A DNA stretch of 43,719 nucleotides, taken from JBGPYB01 sp041493035. Its GTDB lineage: Bacteria > Acidobacteriota > Vicinamibacteria > Fen-336. The notes below the pieces were generated by a model. That model was not told where the DNA came from. It saw only the letters and a list, made by a program, of their open reading frames with translations, and did no database searches. The DNA lies in NCBI GenBank assembly GCA_041493035.1, contig JBGPYB010000018.1, positions 1 to 43,719 on the forward strand. The letters are read 5' to 3'. This document shows positions 42,541 through 43,719 of this stretch, one piece after another (positions within the stretch are counted from its first letter, which is position 1; every line of letters starts with the position of its first letter). A program made the translations under genes and the position numbers.

Positions 42541-42862
42541 GACTTCCCCCTTTCGACATCCCGAACGAGTGGAGGGAGTCTAGGGGGCGGGGAGGACCGC
42601 GCTCCTGCCGCGGGTGACGCTTTCTGGTCCGTCACACCCGACACGGGCGCGTTACGACCCGTGTCCTCAGGTGGCGCTCGAGTCCCTGCGGCCTGAGGGG
42701 CTCGAGACTCCGTGCCTGGGTCGCGACGCCGACCCGGGTCCCGCCGCGCTCGTTGGCGCCAAGCCTGGTCACGACGCTTCCGCCATGGTAGGCTGCCGCC
42801 GACTTACGTCCAAGGGACGTTCCTTGACAGGACGGGCACTCGACCGTAACCTCCCGCGTCTC
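42541..42862. promoter_or_regulatory. Palindrome-rich 322-bp spacer between the sigma-54 activator and aroC
   Basis: No gene is seen here. It contains several inverted repeats: GACACGGG-N10-CCCGTGTC (42640-42665), CCTCAGG/CCTGAGG (42665-42671 and 42692-42698), a perfect 10-bp palindrome GACCCGGGTC (42731-42740), another, TTGGCGCCAA (42753-42762), and ACGTCC-AAG-GGACGT (42806-42820) just before the aroC -35. Such sites are typical of dimeric-regulator operators. The 42640-42665 repeat lies about 100 nt upstream of the activator start and could be its own binding site. Confidence 0.5.
42824..42852 (+). promoter_or_regulatory. Putative promoter of aroC
   Basis: A perfect TTGACA (42824-42829) is followed after 17 bp by TAACCT (42847-42852), a weak -10. 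The ATG begins 11 nt later with no Shine-Dalgarno. A 15-bp inverted repeat ends 4 bp before the -35. Confidence 0.45.
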
Positions 42863-43719
42863 ATGCTGCGCTTCCTCCCGGCCGGAGAGTCTCACGGCCC
42901 CGCCTTGACTGTGGTGGTCGACGGACTGCCGGCGGGAGTTCCCGTCGACCGCGAGGCCATCGACTCCGATCTCCGTCGGCGCCAGGGCGGTTACGGCCGA
43001 GGCGGGCGGATGAAGATCGAGACGGACACCGCCGAGATCCTGTCGGGCGTGCGCCACGGCCGGACTCTCGGAAGCCCTGTGGCCCTCCTCGTGCGCAACC
43101 GTGACCACGAAAATTGGAAGGACGTGATGTCTCCGGACCCGCAGCCTGCGGCGGCGAAGGAGCGGCGCGCGCTCAAGCACCCGCGCCCTGGCCATGCCGA
43201 TCTGGCCGGGGCGATCAAGTACCTGACCGACGACTTGCGGAGTGTGCTCGAGCGAGCCAGCGCCCGCGAAACCACCTCGCGCGTTGCGGCCGGCGCCCTG
43301 GCCCGCGGCCTCCTCTCGGCCGCTGGAATCGAGGTGCGGAGTCACGTGCTCCGGATCGGGGCAGCCGCCCTTCCAGCGGAGCGAGAGGTGGCGTGGGAAA
43401 CGTTGGGCGGCGTCGAGGAAAGCCCCGTCCGCTGCGTCGATCCGGAGGGGGCTACGGCCATGATCGCCGAGATCGACCGGGCCAAGAAAGCGGGCGATAC
43501 CGTCGGCGGCGTTTTCGAAGTGGTCGTCCGAGGCCTGCCCGCCGGCCTCGGCTCCTTCTCACAGTGGGACCGACGTCTCGACGGTCGCCTCGCTCAGGCG
43601 CTGATGTCGATCCAGGCGATCAAGGCCGTGTCCCTGGGCGCAGGATTCGAGGCCGGCTGGACGCCCGGAGCGAGCTTTCATGATGAGATCCTCTTCGACG
43701 ACCAGGCCGGGCTCCATAG
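42863..43719 (+). CDS. aroC: Chorismate synthase, N-terminal part
   Basis: The first 285 codons are present and the gene runs off the right edge (family length about 360-390). The enzyme forms chorismate from EPSP with reduced FMN. Signatures: A-G-E-S-H-G, R-R-R-Q-G-G-Y-G-R-G-G-R-M, R-P-G-H-A-D-L and R-A-S-A-R-E-T-T-S-R-V-A. ATG at 42863-42865 is chosen; an in-frame TTG at 42824 exists but it is the -35 TTGACA box. Transcription is probably from the promoter at 42824-42852. Confidence 0.94.
   Translation, partial: MLRFLPAGESHGPALTVVVDGLPAGVPVDREAIDSDLRRRQGGYGRGGRMKIETDTAEILSGVRHGRTLGSPVALLVRNRDHENWKDVMSPDPQPAAAKERRALKHPRPGHADLAGAIKYLTDDLRSVLERASARETTSRVAAGALARGLLSAAGIEVRSHVLRIGAAALPAEREVAWETLGGVEESPVRCVDPEGATAMIAEIDRAKKAGDTVGGVFEVVVRGLPAGLGSFSQWDRRLDGRLAQALMSIQAIKAVSLGAGFEAGWTPGASFHDEILFDDQAGLH

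Noticed and set aside
42541..42640. Sigma-54 (-24/-12) promoter upstream of the activator or aroC
   Set aside because: I looked on both strands for GG-N10-GC with flanking consensus and saw no good match.
42632..43345. 237-codon minus-strand frame between the sigma-54 gene and aroC
   Set aside because: Mostly antisense to the clear chorismate synthase; no motif.

Overview
The window looks like a contiguous piece of a high-GC (roughly two-thirds G+C by eye), Gram-negative-type (diderm, LPS-making) bacterial chromosome. The Lpx, Bam, Skp and Lol genes show an outer membrane with lipid A. A DUF4388 protein, a SpoIID-like protein with an S-layer-like insert, a permuted SpoIVB/S55-like protein and a large TPR sigma-54 activator are together reminiscent of Acidobacteriota and relatives. 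That placement is an inference, not a proof. I see no IS elements, phage genes, CRISPR arrays, tRNA or rRNA.

Layout. (1) 1-4008, minus strand: a fatty-acid/phospholipid operon read yceD-rpmF-plsX-fabD-fabG-acpP-fabF (fabF cut by the window edge), driven by a clear promoter that overlaps the end of deoB. (2) 4005-7401, minus: a DUF4388 gene, a possible 30-aa membrane peptide, miaA and deoB, from a strong TTGACA-18-TAAAAT promoter. (3) 7426-10422, minus: a TonB-like protein coupled to a SpoIID-like protein. (4) 10493-26551, minus: one very compact run of genes. It starts with a thiolase/3-hydroxyacyl-CoA dehydrogenase/crotonase trio, then ribH-nusB-lysS, lolC/E-lolD, clpC, bamA-skp, a fabZ-lpxA fusion, lpxI and a Gfo/Idh oxidoreductase. 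(5) 26561-27667, plus: a TolB-like propeller lipoprotein. (6) 27687-31798, minus: two small membrane proteins, a VanZ-like protein, an isopropylmalate/isocitrate dehydrogenase-like enzyme and a swivel-first aconitase-family enzyme. (7) 31809-36845, plus: an S55/SpoIVB-like protein, a secreted beta-propeller protein and a GT9 glycosyltransferase. (8) 36928-43719: an AmpG-like permease (minus), aspartokinase (plus), a TPR/GAF-like/AAA+/Fis sigma-54 activator (minus) and the 5' part of aroC (plus).

How the genes fit together. Most of the minus-strand half builds the cell envelope: acyl chains (Fab, PlsX), lipid A (FabZ-LpxA, LpxI), outer-membrane protein assembly (BamA, Skp), lipoprotein export (Lol) and protein quality control (ClpC). 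Eleven junctions are 4-base ATGA/GTGA overlaps, so translational coupling is the rule.

Most unusual points: the FabZ-LpxA fusion with lpxD absent from its usual place; the reversed order of active-site motifs in the S55-like protein; the swivel-first aconitase-family protein paired with an IPMDH-like enzyme; several promoters whose -10 box ends only 7-11 nt before a start codon with no Shine-Dalgarno (leaderless or near-leaderless mRNAs); and a palindrome-rich spacer between the sigma-54 activator and aroC. I did not find a self-evident new defence or mobile system.
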